Source: Plumapathes pennacea | Lineage: Eukaryota; Cnidaria; Anthozoa; Antipatharia; Myriopathidae | NCBI GenBank assembly: GCA_964036295.1 | Contig: OZ038468.1 | Span: 16,022,683-16,086,682 of the forward strand | Direction: 5' to 3' | DNA length: 64,000 bases | Shown here: positions 21,445 through 36,400 of the stretch, piece by piece | How positions within the stretch are numbered: the first letter of the stretch is position 1 | Layout of the letters: each line of letters opens with the position of its first letter | Program-made: the position numbers and the translations under genes | The notes under the pieces: model-generated | What the model was told of the DNA's origin: nothing | Databases searched by the model: none | What the model saw: only the letters and a program-made list of their open reading frames with translations

Positions 21445-24400
21445 TTAGGTGAGACGGATGATGGGAAATGCCCGGTGCACAGAGAAGTCAAAGTCCGGTG
21501 GTATCTGTGACAGACAGACAGACAGTTTTTATATAATAGTGTATATTGAGTACTAATAGTAGGTTTGTATTAAGGTACTGGCTATCTGTGAACAAAGCGC
21601 AAGATGGGATACTGTCATTCAAACTTCAATAAGAACTCGCGTAAGCAATATAACAATGCGTTTCCAATTCAACCTTGACTGGCCAAAAGTTTCAATCTTA
21701 ACTTTCAACTCTTTTTCATGGCGGACTGTCTTCAGTTTCGATGTAAATGCACCCGACATATTTCAATTATAAAATCTTCGAAACTATTTTTATTATGATG
21801 TTTGCGGCCTGGGCATGCGCAACCTGGTAATTTGTCTGTTTAGGAGGCGAAACACATGTGTCTTTAACTACGAGCACTTGGTGGGGCCATTTCACAACAC
21901 TTCTGTAGTTCTCCAAAACACTCGTTAGTTAGTTTGTGCATTAGTAAGTTCACTTTACCAATGGAGCGGTTTTCTATTCTTCCCGACAAGTTTGATCGTC
22001 AAATGTCTCGCGCCCAGAATATCTCAGACCCCGCCCACACTAATCCGGATAAATATGAAAACGGAGGTTTCGTATGAAAACGCATCGAATGTTTGCCGTC
22101 CACACTACCGTTTTCGAAATCGTTTTTACTTTCCACACTGAAACGCGTTTTCGAAAACATCCATTTTCGGTCATCGAAAACGCGCGTCTTGGTGTGGACG
22201 GGAGGCCAAAACGGATAAATAAATATCCGTTTTCAAATGTATCCGCATTAGTGTGGATAGTGTGGACGGGGCCTCAGGCTCGTCCAGTGCGCATGTTTGT
22301 GACAATAGCTTACACAAAACCACTGAAAACGAAGACAGAAAATGATCTGCTGTTGTGAGATCGCAGAGACTCGCGCTCAACTTACTTGGGAATCTTGCTT
22401 GTGACCTCCCGCAGCAAGTTTTGTTACAACTAAGTTTGTTTTCGTCACTTTCAGCAGTAGCGTCACCTGTGTGGATAACAATAGGCCAGATTTATTGAGT
22501 TTCGTTTGACAGTTGGAGAGTTCAGTAGAGAGTAAAATTCGCTCTTGACGGCAAAAAAGTTATAACACAAAAGAAAATTAGAATGTACTCATTGAGAGCT
22601 TTCATTTGAGTGGTCACACCTTTAGGTTTCATTTGACAGTTCAGGGGTTAAACATTTTCTAAGTTGCGTCTCCACAAGGTTTAACAAGGAAAAACACATT
22701 TAAGATACGGGCCCAAAGTATAAAAGAAAATAGAAAAATACGTTCAACCAGGAACACGAAAGGCAAAATCCCAGACATTTCAAGGGACAACCGTTAATAT
22801 ATAACACACTTCTACGAACCTCCTCGTGAACATTGGCGACAACTTCAAATATCGTTTTTGCTTCTTGGAAAGCTTTACATGCCATCAGGAAACGATCTGT
22901 AATCTGCATTGACAGAAACATCATTAGTCAGCGGTCATTACCCAAAACGGTAGGTACTTCATATATCGTACACTATTATGTCCCTACTATATGTTACTAT
23001 AATATAGTGTCCCACTAGTGTATTTGTAGTGGTGCAGATTTTGTAGTTTAGTGTAACGCTTGTATAACATCAAGACCTAGCCAATAGACTCAATACTAGA
23101 ACTCGAAAAACTATACGGTAGTTTAATGCATTCTCTATTGCACAAGTTGTGCACAAGAAAACGGTGCTTGCACACGGCGAGGAAATGAAGTTTTACCTCG
23201 TGTTAAACGGAAGTGACGTCAAAAACGCATTTCCGCAATATCTCTACGCATGCTGTACCTTGACTTCGCTGTATTTCGACATGTCCGAGTATTCCTTGTA
23301 GTGAGCGTAGAACATCGGTTGGGGAGTGTCTACCGCTTGGAATGGAAGGAAGCGCCGCTCAAAACGTTTCTGTGAAGAAGGGGGCAGCGACCAATCAATG
23401 AGTGAGAAGAATTGTGAGCAACAGCCCGGAGGTATGAACGCCCGGATATAGAAACCGTGGACAGGGAGCATCGTCCAATCAGTGAGAAGAATTGTGAGCA
23501 ACAGCCCGGATGTACAAAAGCCCGGATATAGAAACCATGAACAAGGAGATTGCATCGTCCAATCAGTGAGAAGACGATTTTGTGCAACAGTCCGGATGTT
23601 AGAAAACGGGAATTGGGCAACGTAACACACCTGTTCTGATCCAAATTCGAAGTTGGGTTTTTTCATCTTCCCTTCCTTGTGAAACGCTTCAATCGCCTGG
23701 CAATACAAAAACCAATAAAAAAAATATATACAGTCTGCTTGATACCAAATTATAAGCGTTTGCGACAAACTATGAACAAGTGGAAACTTTTCCATATCCG
23801 TGTCCACCACAAATAGCCGAGTTTTAAACTGGCTTGTATCTCGTGTGTGCCTTTCTCTCTGTATATGTCTATTTAGACACATCTCTCCTTTACCCTCATA
23901 TATCCCTGGCAGAGGTGTCTCATGCCCTGGTACAAGTGCCTCATGCCTTGATGCTCCTGAATGGCCTTCTCGCTCACTGTACAGGCAACAACAACAAAAT
24001 GCGTCAAGCTTTCGGATTGGTCCACACTAGTTTGTCAGCATGCTCAGCCAATCAGGAACAAAGCCAAAACCAAAACCAAACACTTCTCACGCAAGCGATG
24101 GCGTGTACTCGCACTGCTGATTGGAAAGTAAAACCAAACGCAAGACCAAACGCGAATTACTTTGGCTTCCAATTGGCTGAACTGTTTTCTCTCAGTCTCT
24201 GTGATTGGCCTGTGTGATTACTTTGGTTTTGGTTTTCGACAGTCATCCGAAAACGGCTCTAAACAATGCAAAACAAGAGAATGACTACAAATTGTTCGTT
24301 GCTATCCACATTTTCATTGCTTTTAAATGTTTCATCACATCAGTGTCAATATCAATCCTGACAAACGTTGCATACTCAACACGCCATTTGATTCTCAAGC

Positions 24401-27400
24401 TTGTGGCATATGAAACCTTTGATGTGACTTTTTGTGCAACACCAGCTTTTAGAGTTACTTGGTGACATTTTATACTTGGTACCTTTCTTCTTTTTCTTGT
24501 TTTTCTTTCCGCTCCGTCCACTTTTGTGCTCTGAATAGAAACAACAGAGTGTACTCAAGTTACCTTGATACAATTTGCCTTATAACACATACATGAAACA
24601 AAACAAAAAACAAAAATTACATACTAATTTTATACTGAGATAATTAAATAGATTTGAATATACAGTCTGTTATTGCCCACATCTGCTTGTCTTGTTCCTG
24701 TCCCTGTCTGTATCTGAATCTTCACCTTTATTCTCTGTGTCTCAGACCTCTCCCTGCCCATCTATTTCCTTCTTTGTCAGTTTCTGTCTGTCATTATCTC
24801 AGTCTCCCTTCTTTCTTTAACTTTCTCTTTTCATATTTCTTCTCCTCTTCGCCTTCCCATTCTGTAGCTTACCCACAGCAATCAATTGTGCATGAAGCAG
24901 TTTCTCTGCTCGGTTTAAACAGGTCATGTGCCAGCCGAAGAGAAAATCTAAATACCTGTGTAACAAAAAAAAAGAGACATGAACAAGCAAACTACGAACA
25001 ATCAATCTAAAACATAGAGTGGTTTCCGGATAAATTTCGTAAAAACCCGACCACAAAAATTGCAGCGCTAATCACATCGGCAACTTTCAACCAACCAGGA
25101 GCCAAACTTAGTTGTGATTGGTTTCACTTTGAAGACGAGATCAATCAGCAGTGCGACAGAACGCCATTGCCACTTGCTTGCTTGCGTGGTACAGTAGAAC
25201 TCCGTTAATACGGCGACCATCAGGAAATAAAAATCAGGCCGTATTAACGGGGTGGACATATTGACAGGTTTACAGATAAGAAAATGACTGGGCGTTTGTT
25301 CCGCGGGACAAAAACCAGTGGCCGTAAAGGCCCTGTTACACCGTGCAATTTTCTCAGCAACTTGTCTTGCAACGCCGTTGCGAGACAAGTTGCTGAAGAA
25401 TTGCACAGTGTAACAGGACTTGTGTCGCAACTTTTTTTGTTGCGCGCAACGTTGCACGAAGTAGAACTCAGTTTTACTTTTCGCAACGCGTTACAGCAAC
25501 TTGCAACGCCATTGCACAGTGTAACACCCCTCTAGCAACTTGTCTCGCAATTTTTGCCTTGGCGCGATCAAGAGCGCATGTGCGCCTTCTTTATAATTAT
25601 TCAAATTCCACCGTGTTGACGTCTGGAATTTGCAGCGCGCCAATCACAATTTTTTCCAAACGTTCCTCGACATCAAACGTTGCAAGTTGCTGAGATCGCG
25701 TTGCACAGTGTAACACCCTACCTCCGCAACTACAACGATACTTTTTCAACCGTTGCGAAACAAGTTGCTGAGAAAATTGCACAGTGTAACAGCGCCTTAA
25801 GGCGGGGTTCCACTATACTCGTAATTACCTTCATAACAATATTGCGGCTGTTAAATCTCGCTAATAAATACAGTGGAATCCCGCCTTACGGCCACCTCGT
25901 CAACACGACCGTTTGTGGCCGTATTAAGGGGGTTCCACTGTATTTGTATGGTATCAAAGTTACTGAGACCACACGGCCAAGACAAGAGATTGTCTTACCA
26001 GAAGATGTAGTGATACTCATGTGTGCTGTAGAGCGCCAGCTCGAACCCAGAAAGGAGATACTGAACCATGACGTTCAAGGTGTGGTAGAGAACCCATGAG
26101 CCAAAACACGCGAAATGCTGTCTCTGTGAAGAACACCAACAACTTGTAAGTCTAAATATATGTATAATAATCAATAAATTTGCACATGTGTGTCCGGGTC
26201 TAGCCCCACTATGGGCTAACTCTTTTCCAGCCAAACTACAGCAAGTGTTTACATGGTTAAAAGTTTACAACCCGTAACCAAGGTTGACCCAGCTAGAAGG
26301 GTTGACAATTCGCAGAATTGACTTATATAAACAGTCAACTCTCTCTCTCTCTAAGCGGACGCCTTTCTAAGGCGGACAGCATGAAGATTTGGTTTTTTAT
26401 TGCTGGTTTGTGGGACTTATAAATCTGGCTTCTTCACAACTTAACAACACAACTAACGTTTGTCCATACGTGACCAAAACACTCACACACACACATTTAA
26501 CACAACAGACTGACATGCCTACCTTCGGTTCGACTTTAATCAGCAGGGTATGAAGCTGCGCATCCACTTTGTCGGCCTAAAAGAATAAACCACAGTTACA
26601 TAGAATGAGAAAGAAGAAGACGAATCCTGGTGAGTCCATAGCTGGAAATAAATGCTTATATTATATAGATGTCGATAAAATACCAGGGTTTCCTCGGTTC
26701 TAGAAACTGATATTTCTATCGCGCGCAGTATCTTCACGTTTCCACCGGAGCATACGAAGAAATCGTGCGAAAATTATGGCGAGTGCAAAAATGCGGTCGA
26801 GGGGGGAGGAAAGGAGGAGAAAATCTTCGGGAGATAAAAGTGCTACTAACCTACTTTTCTTTTGATCAATTACGTTCTTTCATGTTGGTAACCAAATTCA
26901 GCCTTGGATTTTCCAGATGTAAACAAAAACATCGAAAAGGCTGAGAGGACCACTTAACGCTGCATGCTTACCTCGTCCTGCAGAGCAGCAAACTCGTCCA
27001 ACAAATGCCCCAGTTTATCTCGCTGCCTCGCGCGGTTGTGACCCAAAGTGTGCACGACCGATCTCATGGGCTGAGAGGGAAAAACAACGCCAATCAAAAA
27101 AGCATAGCAAACACAACCATACTAAACCGGCCAATCATATCACGACTAAACCGTCCAATCACAGCAGTAACCCGGCCGACAATCACACTATACGAACATA
27201 TGATACTCCTGGGGTCAAGCCATTTGCCAATCAGTGAACCGGCACACTTACATTATTACAGCACATAGCTAGTCTTCCATTAAAAAGTCTAAGGTCGTTA
27301 GGATTTTAAACCTTTAAAAATAGAAGAGACAATGCTTATCTTCACGAGGAGGAACATTGGACTGAAATGAATAGACAAACAAATAAGCAAATAAACACAG

Positions 27401-30400
27401 GCATACCCTGACGGCCCTGTTCATAAAACCGTCAGACAACTCCCTTGCCTTTGGATTGTTGCTCAGGGATGATCTGAAAAGAAGAAATACTTAAATAACC
27501 ATAAAAGTTTCAGAAAAGGGCAACAAACAGATCAAGGCTCAACCAAGAAAACCACAACCAAGAAAACAACTGAAATGAAGCATGAAGATGTGACCACTCA
27601 AATGAAAACTCTCAATGAGTAAATTCTAATAGCAGTGTTCACTTCCAACTCCTGAACTGTCAAATGAAAGCTAAAGGTGTGACCACTCAAATGAAAGCTC
27701 TCAATGAGTACATTCTAATAGCAGTGTTCACTTCCAACTCCTGAACTGTCAAATGAAAGCTAAAGGTGTGACCACTCAAATGAAAGCTCTCAATGAGTGC
27801 ATTCTAACAGCAGCGTTCCACGTTGTTGTTGAGTAGATTTTTTAAAAGTTTCCTTTGGACGTATCAACATGGCAGTGACCACAGTTTGCGCAAAAACCCT
27901 TCGTTTTATGCGCCGGTATTTAACCACGAACGCCCTAGCTCCTCGTCGTTAGGACCCTCCTCCCATTCTGAAGAAAAGATACTCGCAGAATCTTACTTTT
28001 CCGAGATGGAGGGGGGACTGTTAAACGCTCGGATGGCATCTCGAGTAACCTCTGCAGAAGGTAGTCGACCGAACATTTTGTTGTTTTGCCACACCAACAG
28101 CTGTAGAAGGAAACAACGCCAAAAGTTACGATTTACTTTTTCTTGTCAGGAAAGGAACCATTTCATCCCAAGCTCATAATGTAAAGACAAACAGAGACGG
28201 AGACAAGTTGCTCACTCTTGGCTGTGAAAAGGTTAGGGTTAGAAATAAAAGAAATCAAAATATTATAAAAAGTTAAAGCTGGAAAGGTAATGCGCACCGA
28301 AGGAAAAAAAAACAAAAAAAACAAAAAAAAACTCGCCAGTGTCCGCATGCTCGTATTCTCATAAAAACAGGTCGACAATACAGTAGTTTGCTGTTTCCAC
28401 AGCGACGCTTATTAATATCTCCCGGACTCGCATAACAGATGAATGATTCTGAACAACCGTTAATTTTCCGATATCTTCGCCCTACAAAATCCGCGCTACT
28501 CTTACACGTACATACCCTGGGTGCCAAAGGTTTCTCGCTCTCGGAAGCTCCAAGCTGCGCGGCCGCGTAGGGCTGGAGGTGAAACCATGGGCGGCAGAGG
28601 GCTGGGGGCGAGGGCGCAGCTCGGAGCTTCCGAGAGCGAGAAACCTCTGGCACCCAGGGTAACACGTACAGTACCAGCAGAAAACGAACATGAACACGGG
28701 GAATTTACCTGTAAAACAGAACGACTCAAGACACATGGCTTTTTCTTGCTGAACTCAGAAACAAAGTCCTGCGAAAACAAGAAACATCAGAGGGTAAGGA
28801 AATAAGTTGTCCAACGCATTTTAAACTGCCGAACACTTAGTTCATGGTATAAACACAACTCATGCAAACACTTTTATGCACACACATACTGCACATAAAT
28901 ACATAACACACACTCATGGTTTTCATATGACTATCGATAGTAATCGTTCAACTATTTTGGTTTTGCGTTTGCAAAGCTTTTGGAATGGTCCAAAGAAGTT
29001 TGGCAGCATTCTCGGCTATACAAGAACTAAAGTAATTCTCGATCACAACTGCTCACGAAAGCAATCAAGTGGCGATGGCGTTTTCTCGCATTGCTGATTG
29101 GTTTCCTCTTGAAAGTAGAACCAAACGCAAACTACGTTGGCTTCTGATTGGTTAAAGAGTTTTCTTCCAGCCTTCGTGACTGGCGCTGTAAACACTTTGG
29201 TTTTGTTTTTCGGCAGTCTTCCGAAAAACCGCTCTATTCATACTACATACACTGCAAGTATGAGATATATATAAACAATAAACTACTTTTGGCGAGGAAA
29301 TATGCACGGATAATTGTCCGAGGATATTATCTGTTCCGAGAAGCGAACAGTTGCCCGAGAGCGAAGCTCGAGGGGCAACTGTGAGCTTCGAGGAACAGAT
29401 AATGTCCAAGGACAATTATCTGTGCATATTTCCGAAGCCAAAAGTAGTTTATTGTCCTTATTATCCTTCAAATATTTCCTCTCGCAGCGCAAATATCGGC
29501 GCGGAAACTGTGAAGCTTTTTAGTGCTCTCTGGAACTGCTTTTTGACCAATAAATTGATGTCCTCCTCAGTAGTCGCCTTGTAATGATATTTGTGACTAA
29601 ACAAGTAGAACTGCGTTCGGATATTGTCAATAAACAGCGTTAGTTCGCCAGGCGGGGGTTATTCACTGACAAAGTCCGCTCACGGGCGGACGTTATTCGG
29701 TCACGTGTCACGATTCTACCAATCACGCGCGGGAGGAAATATTTGATGGGTCATAAGAGAGTATAGTAACAATCTTTGTTCATCGTCGTAAGCCTCCGTA
29801 ACGAAACTTGAACGATAACATAGAACTTTCATTGTACAACTTCTAAAGCCTCAAATAGATCAAACACTAAGTCAACAAGTACCATACATCACGATCAAAA
29901 AACAACTTTAAAGATTTAGAAAATATATACATACGATCATGACATGTAGAGAGGTGTGCTCCACGACGCTGCAGGCGAAAACGATCCGTCTCAGAGCAGC
30001 TTCCAAGTAATCAAGAGCCTGGGGAAACAACAAGAAGGTATTCATACAAAGGTTTTATATTGACTGCAGCTTCTTCTACCGTTTACACAAAAACGAATCC
30101 GGAATCGAAATTGGAAACTTGTATCCGAAATGGTTTTCAAGTGTAAACGGGGCCTAAAATTTCGCACTGCGATTTTACTACGGATCATTTTTACTCGAAT
30201 TATTCTGTGGACCAGGTTTTTCCCCTGCAATCGAGTAGCCAAAGATGAATAACGATTTCCCTCAACGATGTTCCGTTCCAACTGAAAGCAGTTAAAAACA
30301 GTTTTCAAAAAGTGGAAATTAACTTGAAGCCACCGACAATTTGTGAAGGATGTAAACAGAAAACTCGCAAGTTTCCAAAAAAGTACGTGGGCTGGTGTTT

Positions 30401-33400
30401 GAACTTGACTGTCGAGTGTCGGATTATTTGGAACAACGGACATCAGTATAGACAATACATTTATAGCGATTTCAATGCAGGAAACATTTCCATGTTAATC
30501 TCCTACGATTTTCTCGTAGGATACACGAAATATAATATCCGTGTTTTGTTTACAATTCTTCAACAGATGCACTGTTATTATTATACTATCAGGCTAAAAC
30601 CTGACTTGGCCATATTTACCCGAATATATGCCCGGGGCGCTTATTAAAAATGTCGGCACTTGAACGAGGGGAGCCTTAATAAATGGGGTGATTATACCTC
30701 AGGGTTTGATATCCTCAGGACAACTCTTGGTTCAAGAAAAAAAAAGAAAGGTCCAAGTAAATCGACATTTGCTCCAACTCAATACCTTGCTCATTTCACA
30801 GACTTCAACCTCAACTATTAACTACACCTGAACTCGAGTAGCGCTGATTTATACTGTATTCAGTTTTCCCTTACATAGAGGAGAGACGGGGCACTTGCTT
30901 CATATTTCACCTTCAATACGGGATTGCTTATTCGAGTGAGGGCAGTTAATATAGGAAATACAGTTTGTATTGAGCGCTTTTATCTAGTTTCAGGGCTATT
31001 TTGGGATACAGGAAGCAAACTACAACAACAACTGCCTTTGACATTTTTTTAAAGCAAAACATACAGGTTGCTACAGGTTAGTTTGCTTACTAAAATTTAT
31101 CTCAATTACAATCTACGTAGAAAGACGTAACTTGGGAACGAACAGCAGATGTTCATGTCAAATTGTAACAACAGCAAAAACGACTACACTCGCCATTACT
31201 AGTCTTGTTTGCGTAAAAACCTATCTGCCAGAACCTCAATTGCTATCCGCTCACATAGTCCATTAGAGTGTAACAATTGATGCACCGTCAAAACTGTACT
31301 TAAATTTCGAAACAAAGCCAGTATTTTCAATTAGTGTCACAGAAAAAACAAATACAGTGGCCTCATACACTCGTTTCCGATTTGCGCTTAGCGCGTTCCC
31401 GATAACTCGCCTGCAAGTTGATAGCGCTGTACTGTCTACCTTCATTCGTAGACACTTTTCCAAAGAAATTGAAACAGGATTGAATAAACCTCATATAAAG
31501 TGCAATAAACACTTCCTTAAAGTCCCAACAAAGTCCAGCATACAGGAGTGGGTTAATGGCACTATTCGAGTAGCACAAATACGCCAAAAAATAGTGCAAA
31601 ATTTGATTTGACTTCACAACCTTCGAAGTGACGAGCAAAACCTCGATAACGTAAGGAAACCAACAAATAAGGTAAACTACAGCGACTTTCGACAATGTCT
31701 TTGCTCCTCGAAACGCAGTTAACCTTCTCCTCCGTTCGGCCGTTCTACGAACCTGGTTTTGAGCGATAATATCCTCGCGGGCCTTCGCAATTCGGAACAT
31801 CAAGATGTATAGCACGAATCCCAAGAACGCTGGAATAAGCCAATGCAAAGAAATCACAAAGATGGCATAGGCGGGCTCGTACATGTAGTAACAATCTTCT
31901 TCGGTCACTATTGTCTCCATGGGTCGCCATCCCATCAGCGGTAAAAAGGCGACAAGAGTCGAATACAACCAAATCGCCAAAATCACTACCGCGACGTGTG
32001 ACTTCGTGACTGACCGTGAACGGAACGGGAGACGAATTGTAAGGTAGCGGTAGGCGCTGGCCGCAACCAAATTCAAAGACGAAGACGTGAAGGTTAGGAA
32101 GAACAAAACGTACATGAAATCGCAGACAGCTAGCGAGTGGATGAACACCTTCCTTGTGTGATACTCGACTTCTAGAGGCAAGTAGAACACAACTTGGATG
32201 AAGTCGGATAAGGAGAGACTGGCAATGAAATAGTTGATGTGGGTTCGAAGGTTCGGGTGCGCCATGAACGCAACCAAAATCACAAAGTTGCCAAATGCAC
32301 CAATGAGAACCATGGAGGAGCCCCAGATGCTGAAGAATGTGGCTAAAGCCGGACCCATCGACGAGCCCGTATAAGGGTTCGAGGAATTTGTTACAAGTGG
32401 TGTAGAGTTGGTAAAGTTAAGCGCATAATTCGAGGTCATGTTTGAAGCTACTTGCAAGGTGCAAAAACTTTCTACGGACAATCTGCTGCTGTTGGTTCAG
32501 AGTTTTATCACTGCTCTGCACTATTTAGTGCTACCCTCTGTAAATAGAGTTGATTGATTGCTTGTCGGGGCAAAGTACAATAAAATAAAGATCCCCTCCG
32601 GGGATCTTTTTGAGTGACAAATAGCAAAGTATGGAATATTAAATGAACATTTCCAAGTTTTCTTTTTCTTTTTCTTTTTTGTATTTTGATAAACATTTCA
32701 AAGATGGCACTGATGGTGGATCATTGTAAACTTCATTCGCGTTTCGGTTATGACTTGCAGTTACTAGTATAAGACCCATCTGCCAGTACCTTCGGGACAA
32801 GTTTAATAAAAAAAACTTTTAAACTGCAGTCACCAAACATACCCAATCGGAGTAATTTGAACTAAAGTAACAGCAAGTCATTTAGCACTTTCAGGTGATA
32901 ATATTGATGTACCGCAAATTAAACGTACTTTATAAATATTTCAAAAAAAAATAAATAAAAGTTTGTCAATTTGCGTGGCAAAAACAAATACAGTGGTCTC
33001 ACACGCTTATTTCTAATTTACGCTTGGCGTGTTGCCGATAACTCGCCTGCAAATTGACAACACTGTACTGGCTGCCTTCACTCGCAGATGATTGTTCCGA
33101 AGAATTACAGCAGGAATGTGCAAATAGTTTTGAATTGAAAAAAAAAAAAAAAAGAAAGAAAGAAAGAAAGAAAAACCCCCTCACGAGAATCTATTTGAGT
33201 GTAAAAGGGCAGAGTGGATGAACAAAGTATGGATAAATAAGGTAAAACATTGTAAAGTATAATATTATTCAAAAAGGGCATTTCGGGCGATTTTTTGTTA
33301 ACTTTTTTGTCCCTCTTAACGGAAACTCCCAAGACGGACCCTCTATAAGACGGACAGATGGTAGGAGAGGTCTATGCTGTTTTTTTTTTTTTTTTTTTTT

Positions 33401-36400
33401 TTTTCAGTCATTTACTCTAACTAGCTCTCTTTACGACGGACACCTCTCTAAAACGGACAATTGGAATTGGTCCCGAAGGGTCCGTCTTAGAGAGAGTTGA
33501 CTGTTTCCGTTTGGGCTGATTTGCGGCTTTTTGTTATTATTTCAATTTTAGTTTGTTTTGTTTTGTTTTGCTTTGCTTTGCTTTGCTTTACCTTTCTTCA
33601 TATTGAACGCTTTATAAATTCCTTGTTTTCCTTTTGACTAAAGTATTTTGTCCGTGTACAACAAACAAACTTCGACCCAGTCACTAACTATGACATCAAA
33701 TGACATAAGCTTCGTCAAAGAAGAACCTAAGCACTACTAATGCACAACCAACTAACCAACCAACCAACCAACCAACAAACAAACAAACAAACAAACAAAC
33801 AAACAAACAAACAAACAACAATTAACAGAACATATCCTTACCTGCTCCCGACCAAATATGGCAGTGTATCTGGGAAACGACGGCGGAAGAAGTCTCTGGT
33901 TGACGAGCTGCTCAAATCCTGCCATGCTGCCTACACACAAAGAGCTGTGTTAGCGCGAAGGCAAGTGAGTCTTTTCTTAAATAAGATCTTTATTATGTGG
34001 CATTTAAAACGTGCCGTTTTATAGTTATGGACCGGTAAAATGACCAATCGGAGCGTGCATACTATCTGTGCCATGTAATAAAGTTATGTATGCTATGTTA
34101 TCCACGGTTACGTTACGTTATGCTATGTTACGTTATGCTATGTTACGTTATGCTATGTTACGTTATACTATGTTACGTTATGCCATGTTACGTTATGCTA
34201 TGCCACATTATGCTATGTTACGTTATACTATGTTACGTTATACTATGTTACGTTATGCTATGTTACGTTATGCCATGTTACGTTATGCTATGCTACGTTA
34301 TGCTATGTTACAGTACGTTATGCTATGTTACGTTATGGATGGTAGATGGTATGATACTGTATGTGGCAATAACTTTTACCTTGTGAATTGGTAGAGGTGC
34401 CCTGTGGTTTCACACCCCAGTCTAGTGTTTTCCTCAGAGGCTCCAGAAGACTCAAGGCACTGTTTAAGAGCTGCCTGGCCGTGGACACACCGGAACACTG
34501 ACAATAGAGTAAAGTTACATCAATTCACAGACAGAGCGGCCAAAAATATCCAAGCACATGCTGACCACAGGAAATAACCATTGTATTCAGTCGTAGTAGA
34601 GTGTACTGGACTCACATCAGGCTTGTCCAGAGCCACCAAGGTGCAGTAGAAAGCTTTGAAGAACTTTAGCCTTGTCAAGACCGCTTCATGTTCCCTGATC
34701 TGGCTCTGAAACATAAAAAGAAGCTGCTAAGCTTTAACTGAGATTCACGGCTGGGGAAGGCCCCAGAAAGGGGGCTATGATCAGCTCTGCTGGTCAGCTC
34801 AACCTAAAGGGGGTCCTTTTTCAAGCGCCACATAGAAGAAAGGGTATAAAAGTACAAACAAGAGGAAATATCCTCATTATCTAACCTGCATTTCTGACAG
34901 ATTTACAGAGCAATCTCCTTGCATTTGATGCCTGATACCCTAAAAATTAGAAGAGAAACAAAGAGATTAGTCAGAAGTCACTGAAGAGAGCAAACAAAGT
35001 TCAGTTTAGCACAGGATAGAAGACTTGTACAGCAACCTCCACCGGTAAACCAGCTTGCCTTCACACTACAACACAATTTTTGAATATACTGTTTACTAAA
35101 AGTGCTATTACTAAAAGTGCTATTACCTTAATTTTTCGAGCCACTTCTTCTTCTGCTTCCTTGAGCATACCTACAATGTTTAATCAATAAATTATAATAG
35201 AGTGTGAAAAGTAGTTCCATTTAGTGAGACATTATTTTGGGTTAGCAGAGGCCAATTCAGTAAACATGTTACGTTTTACAAGTCAGACCATTATTCCAAT
35301 ACTAATCACTATTAAGCAGACTTTTAAGACCTGTAGTTCTGTAACCTTTTCAGATATTTAATGCATATAGTTGCAACTGCAGTATTTAGCAATTGATTAT
35401 GGTGTGTAACATGTTTAATGTTCAAATCACCACAGGATGAAACAAATAATGTTTCTAAATTACAAACCTGCTGCTCTTGTCTCAGAAACTTGGCCTCCCA
35501 TTTTAAATCCATAAGTCATTGACTGAAAATCCTCCTGGAAATGTGAAAAGTTATTATTTAACAGGAGCTCACATTCAAGGTTACAGTACTTTGAACCCTT
35601 TCAAAATGCATATTTCCCTAGCCTGTCAAGAGTAATATGTGTGAGAATTGAAACTTTAATCAGCTTTGATCACAGCAAGCTACAGTATAGAAAGCCAAAT
35701 TCCCATACTGTCTGATATATATCTGGTGATACTGAAGGGTAAATTTAAGCTGGTTAAAAGGATTAAGTTGTGACATGTATTATATATGGCTCACCTCCTC
35801 AAATACTTGTGCTCTATTTATGGTAACACGGATAAAATCACAGGACTTTAGAACTGCTAGACAAAATGCCTATTAGAAAGAAAAACAGTTTAGACCAAGA
35901 CTATAGTATAATGCAACATGTACAATCAGTATTTTGAACTGTAATTGTAATAAAATCCCATCAACAAGTAAATGTCAGACCAAGTACCTTTAAGCATGGA
36001 TCTTCTATAAGGAATGGGTCATGCATGTATAAACAAATAAACACTGTCTGCACCAAAGAATGGCCATCAAGCCATGTGACCTGCACAAGACATAAAAGAA
36101 AGAACAAGCTGGAATTATACACAACTCTAAAACTCACTCAAATCACGTGAAAAACTATTGGCAGAATGATGGCTGGCAGCTTTGTTATGTAAGGTCCATT
36201 AGGACTGCTTTGTCATGGTGCCATATGCAAGAAAACAAAATTTCATCCAGCTGGGTAATTTATGTGCATGACAGTAGAACGAGTATTCACGTCATTTGTA
36301 ATGAGCAATAATATTATTTGTGTACTTGCTAAATTTGTTTGTATTATTATTATATTTACCATATTAGCTACTCTGTAGTTTAGGTATGACTCCACCACAC

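Noticed and set aside
27590..27815. CRISPR-like array
   Set aside because: Units are directly adjacent 89-bp tandem copies with no variable spacers, in a eukaryotic intron.
34068..34394. Two long plus-strand ORFs rich in Met, Leu, Tyr and Cys
   Set aside because: They translate the 15-bp TATGTTACGTTATGC minisatellite in two frames; no gene.
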